A DNA stretch of 64,000 nt from Stichopus chloronotus (Eukaryota; Echinodermata; Holothuroidea; Aspidochirotida; Stichopodidae). Positions 49,541-63,641 of this stretch are shown here, one piece after another. A program made the position numbers and the translations under genes. The notes below the pieces were generated by a model. That model saw only the letters and a list, made by a program, of their open reading frames with translations. It was not told where the DNA came from and did not search any database. How positions within the stretch are numbered: position 1 is the first letter of the stretch; every line of letters starts with the position of its first letter. The stretch covers positions 8,052,143-8,116,142 of the forward strand of contig CM037845.1 in the NCBI GenBank assembly GCA_021234535.1, given 5' to 3'.

Positions 49541-52500
49541 TAGCATTTATTCCACAAATATCCCCTATACATTGGTCACACCTAGAGCGTAATGATTTTG
49601 TTTTTTTTCCGGAAGACGCATTCGACATAACATGATCGATGATTTCCTCATTTTTTCATGTCATCAAATCAATTTGTATACAAAAATAGCAAAATGAGAC
49701 AAAAATACCGTAACAAGGGACGTGAACTTAAAAGTCTTACGGTCATCCCATGTGGTTATTAAGTTCACTCTCCGTGTTCACTTCCCTAATTTTAGTTCTT
49801 TTTCCCCGTGAGACTTTTTAAATTCATAACGATGAACACTCCATTGGAACAACAAAAAAAAACCAAGAAAAAACTCAAAACAACCCTGCAGGTTCTTCAA
49901 ATCACGTAACACGGCATCCTTCGACTTTGAGCATCTGTTACGTAAAAACAAAGACAAGGTCGGTGCCTTCTCGGGCAAACACGGGGAGAGGTGCAATCCG
50001 TGGACGATAGTTTGGGGTTAAACATTGGTTAACAGGAAAAGAAAATGCAATTCGATGTTCTTGCACTGGGGGTAAAATTCTTGATAGAGTAGCGAGGTGG
50101 CCTACAGCGCAGAACTTTAAGCCGGTGTTATGGAATAGTAATAAACGAAACAGTTCATATCCTTATGTCACGGCAACGTGCATGGTACGGTAAGGAGCAT
50201 GATCCACGTAGGTTTTTGAAAGTAATAGTCCAAAAATAAGTGACCATGCAAATGCCGAAGGGTGACCAGTTATGCTTAAAGAAAATGGGAGACGTGAATG
50301 ACGAAAGAGGGCGTTGTAACAAGGGTCCAAACCTGACTTTTAAGAGGAGCGAATAATAACGTCGGTAAGTTAGCATCTTGCACGTTGTATGGACGTACAT
50401 CGAGAAAGTCCATTGTGAGCAAACCACGTGCACTTCAGGATTCTATACTGATTCTTTGAGACTAAAGTGCACAGGAAGGTACATGAACTATATCTTTTCA
50501 CTTTTCAAATGACATATACTGTACAAACCGTAGATATTTGAAGTGTATGGCTGTAAAAATTTCAAACGGTTCATTCCTCCGCAAACTCTACATTCACTTG
50601 CTCCCCTTCCTCCACCATTCCAATCTGCAAGGTGCAACCATGATAAACGCGTGGCCTCCCCCCTAGCTCAGCCTGTCGTTGATTTAATTACACCTGTCAG
50701 CCGCCCAGCTACACTACCTGACAATTCTCTCCATCCCCATCAAGTCTGTATCCTTTCCGGCCACTCCCTCCTGGGGGCGCGATTGGGATCTTCTGAGCTC
50801 ATCTCATGTACCAATTTTCTCCTGAAGTCTTACACGTTGCTCCTTCTCATATTTTTGTCACGAATGTAACGAAAGGTATTATTTCTAGTTTGGTCAACTT
50901 CGCTTGGCGACGGAAACTCAGACTTTTTCATTTCATTCAGAAGGTCAGTGTATAGCTACATTTCCGCAACGCTCGTGAGAACGAAGAGTGTTACCATGGT
51001 AACAAATAACTCAAACGCTAACTGCAACAATCAGCCCTGAAAAAAATTCTGTTTTAATTTAGGTACATGCAGAAGATTCAAAAAGTCCTAAAGATACACG
51101 TAACTGAAGCAATGAACCTGACCCCGTTTTAAAACAAGACACAAGACGTCCAGAAATTGACATGATCCCCTAAGGATGCGCTCTGGTGAACATAGATACA
51201 AAAAAAAATAAGAACAAATGGAAAAGTCTTCAAATTGTCCGCAGCGTTTCTGACATCTTAATATTCGTTTTTAGTGCAGCGCATCATTTCAACCATAAAC
51301 TGAATGTGTACTTCGTGAACCGACCACACATTAGGCGAAGTCAAGATTCCTTACGCATGAGAGCAACTACGAATTGTACGTGTACCATTCACGTCCATAC
51401 CCATTGCTATTCATACTACATGGAAACTTACGTTTGGGAAACTCTTAATCTCGTAGAAAAGTGTTAAAGAAGTACAAAATGTGAGTGCTAAACAACTTTT
51501 AGGGGCTTAAGCCCTTCTAACCCCTCCCCCTCCCCCCGATACAACCTTCCCTGTTTTTTTTTTTTTATCAAGTGAATGATATTTTGTATATGTATGACGT
51601 CATTGATAGGTATCCGATTTTTTATGAGCAGCAACAGGCGTCATGTCCAGATCATAAGATATGCCCACAATGGGTGGAATCTACCAAGAGCAATGACTAG
51701 AGCATATAGTACAGAACTTGTCTGCATTGTCAGTGATACGCAATTGCATTGATCACTCCTACGCATATATTACATCATATCGAATAAAGATATATTTTAA
51801 AAGCTTCTTCGAGTTTCAGATTGTAGATCACTGCAAATCAGTTTCGCCCGTCGGTCTTTCAAGTGAGTTCGGGTGGAGGTGGACTGGCTGGAGTGGAGTA
51901 TTTGATTCCTCACACTCCACGGAGGAATATATCTCTTAGGATAGTTCGATGGTTTTAAATCAAAACTTTACAGAGAAAATAAACTACGTGTATATAACAG
52001 TGTTATATCGGTTACTAATGTTGAACCAGAGAAATCATGTTACAGGGAGAACTTAATAAGGAGAATTTTTTACACTTCTCCGGGAGTGGCGAATCCGCTG
52101 AATGCGGCCCACGGGGGGGGGGGGCATCAGTGCGGCAATCAAACCCTCTTGTGAACATTAACAAAAAGTATAAAGAATTAGAAAAAAGAACGAAAGGGGA
52201 TGATAAATATATTATCGATGTAAAAACTTCTGATTACTAATATGTTAGCAACGTCTGTCTCTATCCATACCACTAGACTACTACAAAGTAGCATAAACAG
52301 AAGGACAGTAGAGGGCGGACCTCAACGTGTGCCGCCCGCGACCGAAGTACAAAATCAGGGAATGTGGTCCCTTAGTTTAAGAAGGTAGGTCACCCGTTTC
52401 AGCACTCAGTGACTTTTCTCAACATAGTGCTCAATTCTACTCAAATAAAGTTTAAGTCAAATATGATGGTAATTATCTTAGGTCACTGTACAATAATGTT

Positions 52501-52547
52501 TAAAAAAAGATGTGATATTCATTTTGTTTGCTGCAGAAACATCAACA

Positions 52548-52675
52548 TGATCCATTATTATCACCACCATCATCGTCGCCATCGTCACTAGCGTCTGTAA
52601 TCATCATTATCAGTATTGTCGTCATCACTATCATCATCATAATTTTTGTCATCATCATCTTCGTCATCATCTTCG

Positions 52676-52711
<36 letters not shown>

Positions 52712-53164
52712 CAATCATCATCGTTATAGTTATTACCTTCATTAACTGCATCTTTATCATCATCATCATCATCATCACCCATCATCATCATCATCATTAT
52801 CACTACAATCATCATTATCACTACAATCATCATTGTTGTAGTTATTACCTCCATCAACTTCACTCATCACCGTCATCACCATTATCATCACAATCATCAT
52901 CGTTCTTGTTATTAATATTACCACCATCGTTATAATGATTATCACCATCATTGTCATTATCATGTTTGTCATTGTCATCACCATCATCCTAATAAACGTT
53001 AGCCTCGTCATCATTATCATCATCGTCTCCTTTAAGATCATCATCTTGCACCTTCATCATCATTACCGTGATTACCACCATCATCATTGTCATTTTCATC
53101 ACCATCATTATCATATCACCATGATAATCGTCATCATGGTGGCCTAGTGATCATCATCATCATA
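52548..53164 (+). repeat. (ATC)n trinucleotide array, about 600 bp
   Basis: Mostly CAT/ATC triplets with many substitutions and a cleaner run near 52675-52711. A 36-base variant block containing TAGTTATTACCT occurs at about 52718-52753 and again at 52826-52861, showing a higher-order duplication of about 108 bases. Open frames through it are repeat-encoded and not genes. Confidence 0.95.
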
Positions 53165-55304
53165 CACAGTCAGAGCTCAAACTGATCCCAAATATTTGTC
53201 ACTCAGGTTAATATTGAATATGGACATTGTTATCACAAAATAAATTGATGTTCGTAGAAAAAAATACCAATACTTTGATACCACTAATTAGCCTTTTGCT
53301 TGTCTTTTCTTTTCTTTTTTAAATGTCAGTTTGGAGTGGATTTTGTGTTCCTGCTTCAACTTTGAAATAAACAATATAAGCAAAACGCCATATATTAAAA
53401 CTGACTCAGACACAACGGCTTCGAAAGATAAAACTGAAAGTAACACACTTATACTGATATTGTTTTAATAATCAATAATTAATATTTGGCATTTAACGTA
53501 CAAACGAATGTTGTTTTTTTTTTTCATCTTCTTTCATCTGGTTTCATAACTTTGTATGTTTACAAAGCGTTTATTGTCATCAACACAGATAAGATTCAAC
53601 TAATAATGACTTTCCCAAAGTGGCAATAAGAAGACAAAGCGAAACTTGTTAATGTAAAATTTTGACAGAAAATGTAATCACCTTTTGAAAAAAAAAAACA
53701 TTAATCGACTTTTCCAAAAAATCAATAAACGACATGTATTAAAATAAAAATCATTACTCCGGTTAATATTAGTTTTAATTTATACTCATGAATATTAATA
53801 TTTAGGATACGTACAAAAAAATTTATTGTACAAAAATAAGGGCAAAACAAAGGGTAAATTCTCGTATAACACACAGAAGAAGGTCATTTAAATATCATTC
53901 AAAACGACTTTTATGTTAACCATTTTATGTATTTTATAACTTAACTGAAGGAGGTCAGAGTGTAAACCGTTTTGCTCATTGGTAAACTAATTACGACAGC
54001 TTGCGAATGGTAGGAAGTTTTTGATACGATCAAATTTTTTCACATTTTTCAGCCTTCTGTGTTAAAAACCTCTGTTAAGTCTCTCTACGTTTGAGCTAAT
54101 TTGGTTTATTTGATAAGATTTCGTAATCGATGTAAATTTTGTTTCCGTAAAAGTTTCGTTTTACATTATCGATGGTATTTTTTTATATCATAATGGTTCG
54201 TTGAGGGATTTCGACTTGTTTTTGAATAGGCATCGGTGCCATCGTTACGATCTGCTAATGCTACATATTATAATGTATGTGGATTTCTCAAAAAGTATAA
54301 AATATTAAAAAATGTGAAGAAAAAAAATCAAAGATTTCATCTCAAAGATCGATTTTTGAAATGTGAGTGGTTTTTATTATTTAAAGAAAGAGGGTGTTTT
54401 TAAAAGAAGCAAAACTTTTGAAAGAATCAAAGGATCATGCAGGCAAAATGCATTATTTTACCCTTCATCGATTGACTGGTATACAGTATCACGTGGTTTT
54501 CATGTTGTTTCCAAGTAGCTAACGGAAGATGAACTGTTCTGATGTGAGCTTCTGGTTGGTTGAGAAAGAGAGAAACAGCCCTCTGTATACGTAACATAGC
54601 TAACTTCATGTTACCAAATTTGGAAAATTTAGAATAAAATTCTATCAGCTAAACGTTAGGCTTTTATCCAAAATTTATCATTTATTAGTATATAGGGTTT
54701 GTCCCGCGTATAGGTGTGCCATTTTTGTATTCTTTTCTATCCCGGTTTAACGGTGCACAATACGAAGAAGTGTACTGCAAGATACTGTACCAGTGAAAAA
54801 AAAAAGACACGGATGAGAAAGGAGCAGGTGCGCCCTTTAAAAGTATGACCATCAAGGAGTTACTTGCATTAATTGATATTAGCCTACCCTGGACTCCCTA
54901 TCCCTGAATTTGTGCTTTTATTAGCATAACTTGAAACTTGAACTTGGACGGAATTTAAATACCTAGACAAGAAGATTCATTGGCTGTAAGCGCATGTTAC
55001 GTTATAATACTACCAAGATTTAACATACACAGTATGTGTCGTTCTCAGAAATTATTACGAGGGCGTTCTTCATGGAAGACTCTCATACCTTCGCCTTACG
55101 TCATCACGCTTGTCAGATTACGTAGCTTACTGTGGAACACTTAACACTTTGAGTCAGTCATTAACACAACCAGAATAACGACGGCGTCACCAAACGAGCA
55201 TAACGATGGCAATAATTAAACGCAGCTACGCTTCAAAGCGCGCCGAGTTTCTCAACATGCACATTTTAACTCTTTAGAATATTTAAACTTCTTTCAAAAT
55301 CAGG

Positions 55305-55351
55305 GCTAGGATTAAAGAGGATTAAGAGATAAAGGATTTAAGGATTAAGAG
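55305..55351 (+). repeat. GGATTAAGA-type minisatellite
   Basis: About five imperfect units of AGGATTAAGAG or AAGGATTTA. Confidence 0.65.
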
Positions 55352-55949
55352 GTCCTTCCCTAAGTCAATGGAACATAGTCGTTCATAATCCGACGTCAAA
55401 ATTAAGAAGGAAAAAGATTCAGAAGGGACATTTAAAAGCAAAACATCACATGATCGAAATCTAACAATTTGATTGATCGTTGTCCGTATCGAAGTAGGGA
55501 AAAAATCTTGTTACATAGAAAGGAGGACCTTTAATGCCTCAATTGCACCGAGACAAGTATTATGTGTTCAGTCTTCCATCGAAATACCAAGACATGAGGA
55601 ATATTAAAAGACAGGACATATAACAATCATGACAGTCAGAAAATCAGGTTAACAGAGAAAATTCTTTCGTAAGTTCTCTCCACCAGAGACGGGATTTTTG
55701 GGACACATTCTGAGTCATGGTACATTAGAGAAATTACTGCTGTGTGGAAAGATGGAGAGTAAAAATGACAGAAAGAGAAAATGGTTGGATTCTCTCACTT
55801 CGAGGAGCTTTCAATTCCTTTCTCACTGCCATTAGGAAGGGCAGCGGAAGGATAGATATTAATCTTTATCTTTAATACGTCCAGCAACGAATAGTTTAGT
55901 TTGACACGCCATGGTCTCCAATGTTCCATTGGAATTAATACGACACTTT

Positions 55950-56049
55950 GATGAGAATAATGATGATATTGATAGTAAAAACGATGATGATGATAAGGAA
56001 GATGTTTATGATGATGACGACGACGGCGATGATGTAATGATGATGATAG

Positions 56050-56123
<74 letters not shown>

Positions 56124-56144
56124 GTGATGTAATGTTGATGATAG

Positions 56145-56210
<66 letters not shown>

Positions 56211-56360
56211 CGACGACGACGATGATGATGATGATGGTAGTGATGATGGTGATGATGATGGTGGTGGTGAAGATCATGATCATGATAATGATGATGACGG
56301 CGGTGATGATGATTGTGATAGTAATGATGATGATGGTAATGATGATGACGACAACGATAA
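55950..56360 (+). repeat. (GAT)n trinucleotide array, about 410 bp
   Basis: Long clean ATG/GAT runs at about 56050-56121 and 56145-56210, with variant flanks. GATGTAATG followed by GATGATAGTGATG occurs twice about 94 bases apart, a higher-order duplication. It is the reverse complement in kind of the array at 52548-53164. Confidence 0.95.
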
Positions 56361-57018
56361 TAGACATACCCCGTGACCGTGTTACTGTTCACTTGTATGT
56401 ACCCTTTGCACCTTACAACAGGTTGTAATATCTGGAGAGCATTAACGCGCTTTTGATATGATCAGATATGTAACAGAGATACTACCAACAGAGAGATATG
56501 ATGCTTTGCATCAAAACTGACCTAGATATACCCGAACAGTATATTGTTGTAAATAGTGTTGAGGCAAGCTCACAGAAATCTCCCTCACTTGGTCCAACAC
56601 ACCTTTAAGATATCACTGCAACAAATCATGACGTATCACAGCAAACAAGGTAAAGATAATGAAGCAATTTTACGTCATAACGACTTCTGTGCAATGATTA
56701 ATGTAAAGCTGTGCTACTGACCGTGATAAAATTCTGTGTTAATTAACTCACTAGCCTATAGATATAAAGTTAACAGAGTATATAGGCACTTGCACTGATC
56801 TGATAACATTTGCAGTTGTGTATGTACGATACAACTTACAGTAATATACCTAAACAAGAGTGTACAATGCTAAGTTACACATTTTCTGAAACTTGTTGAA
56901 GCTGATACTTTTAAACTTTATTTTTTCATCCATGTATAAATCTTGCTATTTGGTGTGGTGGTTACAGTTACACTTAAACAACACGGCGTTTTCACACATT
57001 ACTCAGAACAAGCAATTC

Positions 57019-57374
57019 CTTAAAGGGAAATAGGGCGTTTAGAATACCCCAACACGACATACTAAAGAAAATAGCGGTAATTATTGTTAAACCATTCAGT
57101 GTCAGCAGTAAACATCTACCAAAGCTTCATCTCCTCAAAACATTATGCATGTGGTGAGTAACGGAAGATGCATCATTTGAATTTTGAAAAGTTTGGGTGA
57201 ACAAATTAGTGTTGAGCAACAAGTAACTGAATTTCTGTCTGTGAGGAGCTTATTTCTTGAAGAGAAGGCTACTTTCTTCCTTATTTTGCATAATCTATCA
57301 TTCTGCATCCACAAACATTGGTTACAAAAATATGGATGTCCTCTCTGAAAGAAAACGCTCTATTTCCCTTTAAG
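57019..57374. mobile_element. MITE-like element with 22-bp terminal inverted repeats
   Basis: CTTAAAGGGAAATAGGGCGTTT at 57019-57040 pairs with its reverse complement at 57353-57374 with one mismatch. The repeats begin and end at TTAA, which could be the target duplication. The 356-bp body has no coding frame of note. It fits a small non-autonomous DNA transposon, but only one copy is visible here and no superfamily could be assigned. Confidence 0.5.
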
Positions 57375-57930
57375 ATCCAACTCTCAGAAATTACTTACAA
57401 ACAGCTAATTCCTTTATTTAGTATTTTTTGCACAACTAAAGAGAGAAATGATACAGTTTTCATTTGATGCCATTGCTTTCTCTATTCATGTTTCCTGCAT
57501 ACATAGTTTTCCCTAACTTAAATCTAATACGTGAGACTATTTTTTTCTCTGAAACATGCAGCCAATTCCCCTAGTGGGTGAAACAAGCAAAATACAACGT
57601 CACTGTAGGAGTCAACGATACGGAAGAGTTTACAGTGAATATGTGCCAAGTTGGCCGACTCTCGACACAATTAAGCTTTTATCAAAAGCTCAAATTTGTC
57701 ATAAAAGCTGAAAATTATATATCGTCAAAGTAGTAAACCCAAAACATTAAGAATGTATGATAATATTTTGAGTGCCCTTTCGTATCGCCCAAATACCTTC
57801 AGTGAGTAATTTCAATCGTTCTCTATCTTTCTATCTTAGTTTTGTTGGTTCCTTATTTACTTCTATCCTGTTACTTAAAAGAGACAATGTTCAATAAAAG
57901 ATAGGAATTAAAAAAAGGGTTGGCCTATTC

Positions 57931-58048
57931 TCCCTGCCACCTCCTTCCCCCCACCTCCTTCGTCCCTCCACCTCCTCCTTCCTCACCCACCTCCTCCCCC
58001 ACCTCCTCCTTCCTCCCCCCACCTCCTCCCTCCCCCCACCTCCTTCCT
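57931..58048 (+). repeat. Polypyrimidine minisatellite (CCACCTCCTTCC)n
   Basis: About 118 bases made almost only of C and T with scattered A, built of CCACCTCCT units of varying spacing. It begins the 57920-58312 open frame, whose Pro/Ser-rich start is repeat-encoded. Confidence 0.9.
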
Positions 58049-61000
58049 ACCGTCATATCCTCATACATCCATCTTCCAGTCATTTCGAACTACGAACTGA
58101 AACTGGATTACACCGAGCTATGGGAATCTGCGCTGCTGCTCATGGTTTTACATGCGTGCATTGATACAATAAAAAAAAAAACATTTTTACAGAAACTCAG
58201 AGTTCATCAAATTGAGAAGAAACTCTTCCCTAGGGCAACATCCGACATTCATCACATTTATTATGACACTGTAAAAAATATCTCTCGTAATTGCAAACCT
58301 TTGAAAATATAATAATCCAATTGGTAAAAATGCTCTTAGAAATCATACGGCGGTAATTTTCGTCTCAATATGACAAACATTTAAAACATTTACATCCACC
58401 ACGGGCCCTCAGTACAAGTAAAATGCGCGGGACACCAAAAGTACTTGGGAAGACGGAATTATTGAAACGGGTACTGGATTTAATATCCTAGGTCATTACC
58501 AAAGACTGTCATTCTCGTTTTAATGTAAAAGATAATATTACGAGAGTCGGGTTACCGAATTATTTCCATAAGTTTTTTACAGCTTGTATAGCCAAATTAA
58601 TTCGATTCATTTAATTTGAAATTTTAGGAAAATTTAATCTTAACGATATTGGTTGGAAATTCTATCACCCCGTTTTCACCACGAAGAAGACAAGCAAAGA
58701 GTTATTTTTTCTATATTAAAGTATTAAAGGGGGACACTGTTTTAATTTCTAATGTTTGGAACAGCTAACCACCTCATCAGCAATGGAATAGTGTAATGTG
58801 TCAATGAATGAACGAACGATGTGTCATATATATTAATATGTAATACTTTCCAACAAATTCAGCGCCCATATTCAATACTCGGTGCCCAACGTCATGACCT
58901 AAATTATCCTTAAACAGTTTAAGGTAAAAAAAAGTGACGTGAATGAATTGATTGTAATATTATTCTTTGTTATGCGATTTTTTGTATTTTCGTTATTTCT
59001 TTTATGCATTCCCGTACGTACAAACATGCAGAGTCCGGTTATTTCTGTTATGTTTTTGATATGCAAACTCAATAACGTGACCTTCTTTGCTAACTTGGGC
59101 TTTGCATTATAGCCAGTTTATTTAGTCAGTCTACTCTCTTCGAGGGAATCTAGGAGCTGTCTCCAAAATAAACTATCATGTTCCTATAACACTCTCAAGT
59201 ACGGTTTTTACTTCTGTGGGTTTCTGAACCTTTTTTTCACCTCCATGCCCCCCCCCCCTTCCTTCGGGAATCGACGCTATAATAGGAGGATATATATGCC
59301 CTCACTTTTCGGACACGTGGCTCTTTAAATATTTCACCATACCCAAACTGTCACTCATCAATGTTTTCAGTTAGAGAAATTTTAAAATCAATGTCAGACA
59401 TTCTTACAATAATATTCGGATACCAATGCCCGGTGTAGATTTATCTGAGCCTTCTGCTCAGGATGACGTGATATTGATCACAAATTGCTATTAGGCATGC
59501 GACAAGAAAGAATTAATGACACCCTCAAGCATAAATTAACTATTCAAGTTTTAATATATCTAAAAACATGAGCATGATTGCTTCAGGGACAAGACTATTT
59601 TACATCTGATGTTTATGGAACTTTTTTTGTGTCAGTCTTATCTCGTTTATTTTTCGACCTCTCAGCCCAACATCAGAATGAAGTTCATCTTATCCTGCAA
59701 GTAACCGAGGATAACCCGTCGGCCCTATCGCGTCGACCTCACCTCATTTTTTATATTCTTTTCAATATGTTTTAGATTTAGTCACACTTTTAAAAATAGA
59801 AAAAAAAGGTCACGTTATTGTAAGGTTGTGAGTCGTGTGCAATAAAGAGCAATAAAAAATATAATGAGTTTAAGGGCACGGCGTGTCCATCTGAAGTAAT
59901 CATTACAGCACGGACAGTCGTCATCGAAAATAAATTTCAACTTCCATTTTATGAAAAAATGACAGATGACGGTGTAGCAATAACCTCTCGGCGACCAACT
60001 TGTCCAAACTGATGATGCAGGGACGAAATGGTCAAACTCTCAAAATGATCAAAACCATTTATAAAAGTTGACGTGATGAATGTGACTTGTGAAGCGCGTA
60101 AGTATATATCGGCACTGATATAGTCCTATAGTAACTGTTCTATTGACTAGGGCAAACATTTCGGAGCATACGTCACAATCAGGAGCACGCGGGGAAAAGG
60201 TTTACAGCGCTATATACCACAATTATCCCTTCCAGGCCTACCCCTTCTGCACCTTCATAAATATTCATTCCCCCTGGTAAGGAGATTATGCAATTTGAGG
60301 AATTACATAATTCATAGAGAATAATTGAGACACCCTCCTCTTCCTCAGTCAGGCGGTAAATATTTCAAGATTGTGAGAACAATTTTTAAATGATTTATTT
60401 CTTTCGTAGGCCTACAGATTTTTTTTTTTTTTAGTCAGTCACCGTGGCATAACTCTATATATCAAGATCTGTGATACCTTTCAAATAACCTTCCCAGCAG
60501 GTGTTGGTATGTACCGTTTTCCAACCTACACGCAATAACACCTGCAAACCATTACAGATTTGTCTATCTAAACACCAAGGTCTCCGTACTTATGAGTCTT
60601 ACTTCACGTTTGATGATTGGCTCAACAAGACATATCCATCGATGAAGTGTATAGCATCTGACGGTGGTTACACATACTTCCTCTTGATTTCTTCATAATT
60701 TGTTTTACATTTTTCCTATCACATCTATGCAGTCCAGTGTTTAAATTTTCACAGGGGTACTACCCACTGTTTGCACTGATGTTGCTATCGTGAGTATACG
60801 CACACTTAATTCAGATCTTAACCAGAACGTATTTATGTATACTTGCAGGATCTCTCTTAAACGTCTTTAAACTGACAATCAACGACACCTGTCAATACGT
60901 GACCATTGACGGAATACTGTTCACAAAATTAAATCTACATAGACTAAAGACAAAGTACTATACAAGATGTAGGCCTACACCTGTAGATACAACGGTATCT

Positions 61001-62033
61001 CCAATTAAATTTAAAGCTTTTTTCTTTCTATGTCTTCTGTTTACATTGCTGGTAAACGATGAAACCGTTGGTTAATAAAAAACCCCGAGAGGGTAAACTA
61101 TGGCGGAGATAAACATAGCAAAGCGTAGTAAATGTTATGCGGGGTTCTTAAGGGCAATATATCCCCATCTCCAGGTAGGCTAAACAGCTCAAACGGTCTT
61201 TCTTGATAACCAGGCTGTTAGAGTGTTAACCAGCTTTTGTAATTTCACCAATGCAAAGGAATGGCTACCGAAGCAGAGCGAGATAAATCTCTTAAAATCT
61301 TTTTTTCAGGAAACATAGTATCTTTTGTAATATTATTGCTAACCAAACGTTTCCCCCATAAAAAAAAACCATGACCACGTTCCCAATATTAACTATAGCG
61401 ACACATCTTCTAACGAACTATTCCCTTCAAAACTGTACCGGTCCTCCCCCACGCTTCCTTAGGAATAAAAATGTTTTAAATATCAAAGTTTAGAGACTAA
61501 TATATCAAGATCGATTGTTCACTAAAGAAGTGATGCAATTTTTTATGTTATAATGTCCTGCGTGAGGGTTCGTGAAAACTGCATAGACATACTATTGTAT
61601 ATATTTGCTCCAATAGGCTATACGCCGGGATTGTGCTTCAATAGAGACCTTTTACTTTTCTCTCATAAAAACCCAACCAGTTTCCAATGGAAAATTCTTT
61701 AGACAACCTATTTTTTTTTTCTCTTTCGACTTCGTAAAGGCGATTCCTCAGTTACACCCCGAAATTATGCTTCAAAAGAGATCTTTCATTTAGTTTCTTT
61801 TATTCTAATCACCAGTGGAGATCTTTAGATTGGACTTCTCTCTTTGGCCTACACCTACATTTCTGAAGGAGCTGCTAGTAAAACATTTAGCATCTCTGAC
61901 GAATGCATCTAGGTCTGTTTATGTTACAAAGATCCCCGTATAATCCTTATCTATGAAATCTTTACCAAGTACAACATTTCTATATCAACATTTGTTGTTC
62001 ACTTAAAAGATCATTTGGTTGTTAAGGCTTCAA

Positions 62034-62110
62034 GTGTGTATGCGTGTGTGTGTGTGTTTTTTTTTTCTCCCACCTCTCTTTCTCTCTCACTCTGTCTTTC
62101 TTTCTCTTTA
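62034..62110 (+). repeat. (TG)n, poly-T and CT-rich low-complexity stretch
   Basis: TG repeats at 62034-62056, a T run, then CT-rich sequence. Confidence 0.85.
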
Positions 62111-63600
62111 CAAAGTGTTCTGATAACCTCTTTTCGTTAAGTAAATAGTTCTTTTTTATGTTGGTATTGTCTGAAATTAAATATGTATTGCTGAGCCATG
62201 ACGATAATTGGTAATTGCATTGTGCCAACTCGTAATGACGTTACAGCCTCGGCCGATAATTCATACCTCAGGAAGAAGATTAAATAAGGCAATAAGTTCA
62301 CTACATTCTCATTCCTCGAATCCCTACCATACACCGCCCTCCACTACCCTCCCCCCTCCTCCCCCTTCCACCACGACTCCAACATTGTCCTTCTCATTTA
62401 GGTTTACATCCATTACCCACTTTCAGTTTTGTTTTGTTTTTTTTTTTCCTTCAGAAAGACATTCCGGCTTCTGAATATTCTCCACTTTCTTTCTGAAAAG
62501 TTTCTTACCGAAATTAAAACATTGTCCACGTTTTCGTGACCAATCATAATCGCCGTTGCGGGCGAAACGAAACTTACATGAACCAACAACATCGAAGGTT
62601 TTTGTTTTCGTTTATGTAAAAGTGTTATACATAAGCTGTTCAGGAATATCTATCACTGGATTGATATCCAATCAAAGGGCCGGCGAGAAAACACACTCTT
62701 TCACGAACTTCATTGAAGGCACACGTACAAGTTGCTAATTCGATCGGTAAATTTACACAGGGTTCTATACGATGGTGATGACAAACTTAACATAATCTTT
62801 CCACGTTGAAAATCACGCTAGACCAAAACAAAAAAACAATTATAACTCTTAATAGCGTCATAATCACAACAATAGACTCTTAAATTGAATGTAGTAATAA
62901 TAAAACTCACATTTTTTTACTGGTAAGTTGTCTCACCACTAGATAACTGCATCCGTCTCACTCGACGAAAAATATTTTATCCTCCTTTTGCTTTTTTTTT
63001 CCCCCTATCATTCCGAAAGAAATTTGTTTTTGTTTTACCCTCCAGTTAAGTGACCATTTAGATCCTAAGGCACTTCAATTTCGAATGCTCGCTGTTAACC
63101 GAAAACGAATTGCTTCGTAAAAGATAATGCAAACGGGTCTTTGTCGCCGGAGTTCCAAAGTTCAACTGTGGTAAATTTGCACAGCAGCGTGAGTGTTTTT
63201 GATTATCACCTTAACTCGTCGAGCGCTCGCACAGAGATGTACACACATGTAAATACTGTAGGCTCTTTTTATCTTTTACGAACTAACATCAGTTGCTTGC
63301 ATGGATCTTCATCCGACAGGCGGCAGCCTACAAAAATGAGGTCGCTGGGGGACCTTGCGATTCTACAGGGACAAAACTCAGCAATATTGATTATTACATC
63401 GAGTAAATATGATGACAGAATATGAGAAGATAATATATGAAGGATCGTGAATCAATATATGTCTTGTTTTTTGTTTTTGTTTGTTTTGTTTTTTTTTTTT
63501 GTCGCTCGGAATGCTGCAATGGTGCCTTCGTTAGGCGTTTGCCTTCAAGTTCGAGTTTTAGACAGGCCCGTATCCAAGGGGTTTCAGGGGTTCTGACAGA

Positions 63601-63641
63601 CCCCCCCCCCTCCACACACACACACACAATCACACACACAC
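63601..63641 (+). repeat. Poly-C tract with CA repeat
   Basis: Ten C followed by interrupted CA repeats, the same arrangement as at 37938. Confidence 0.9.

Noticed and set aside
52528..53147. Several open frames of 70-135 codons on both strands.
   Set aside because: Repeat-encoded by the ATC array.
55795..56428. Long open frames on both strands (up to 190 codons).
   Set aside because: They are read-through of the GAT array, giving runs of Ile, His, Ser or Met.
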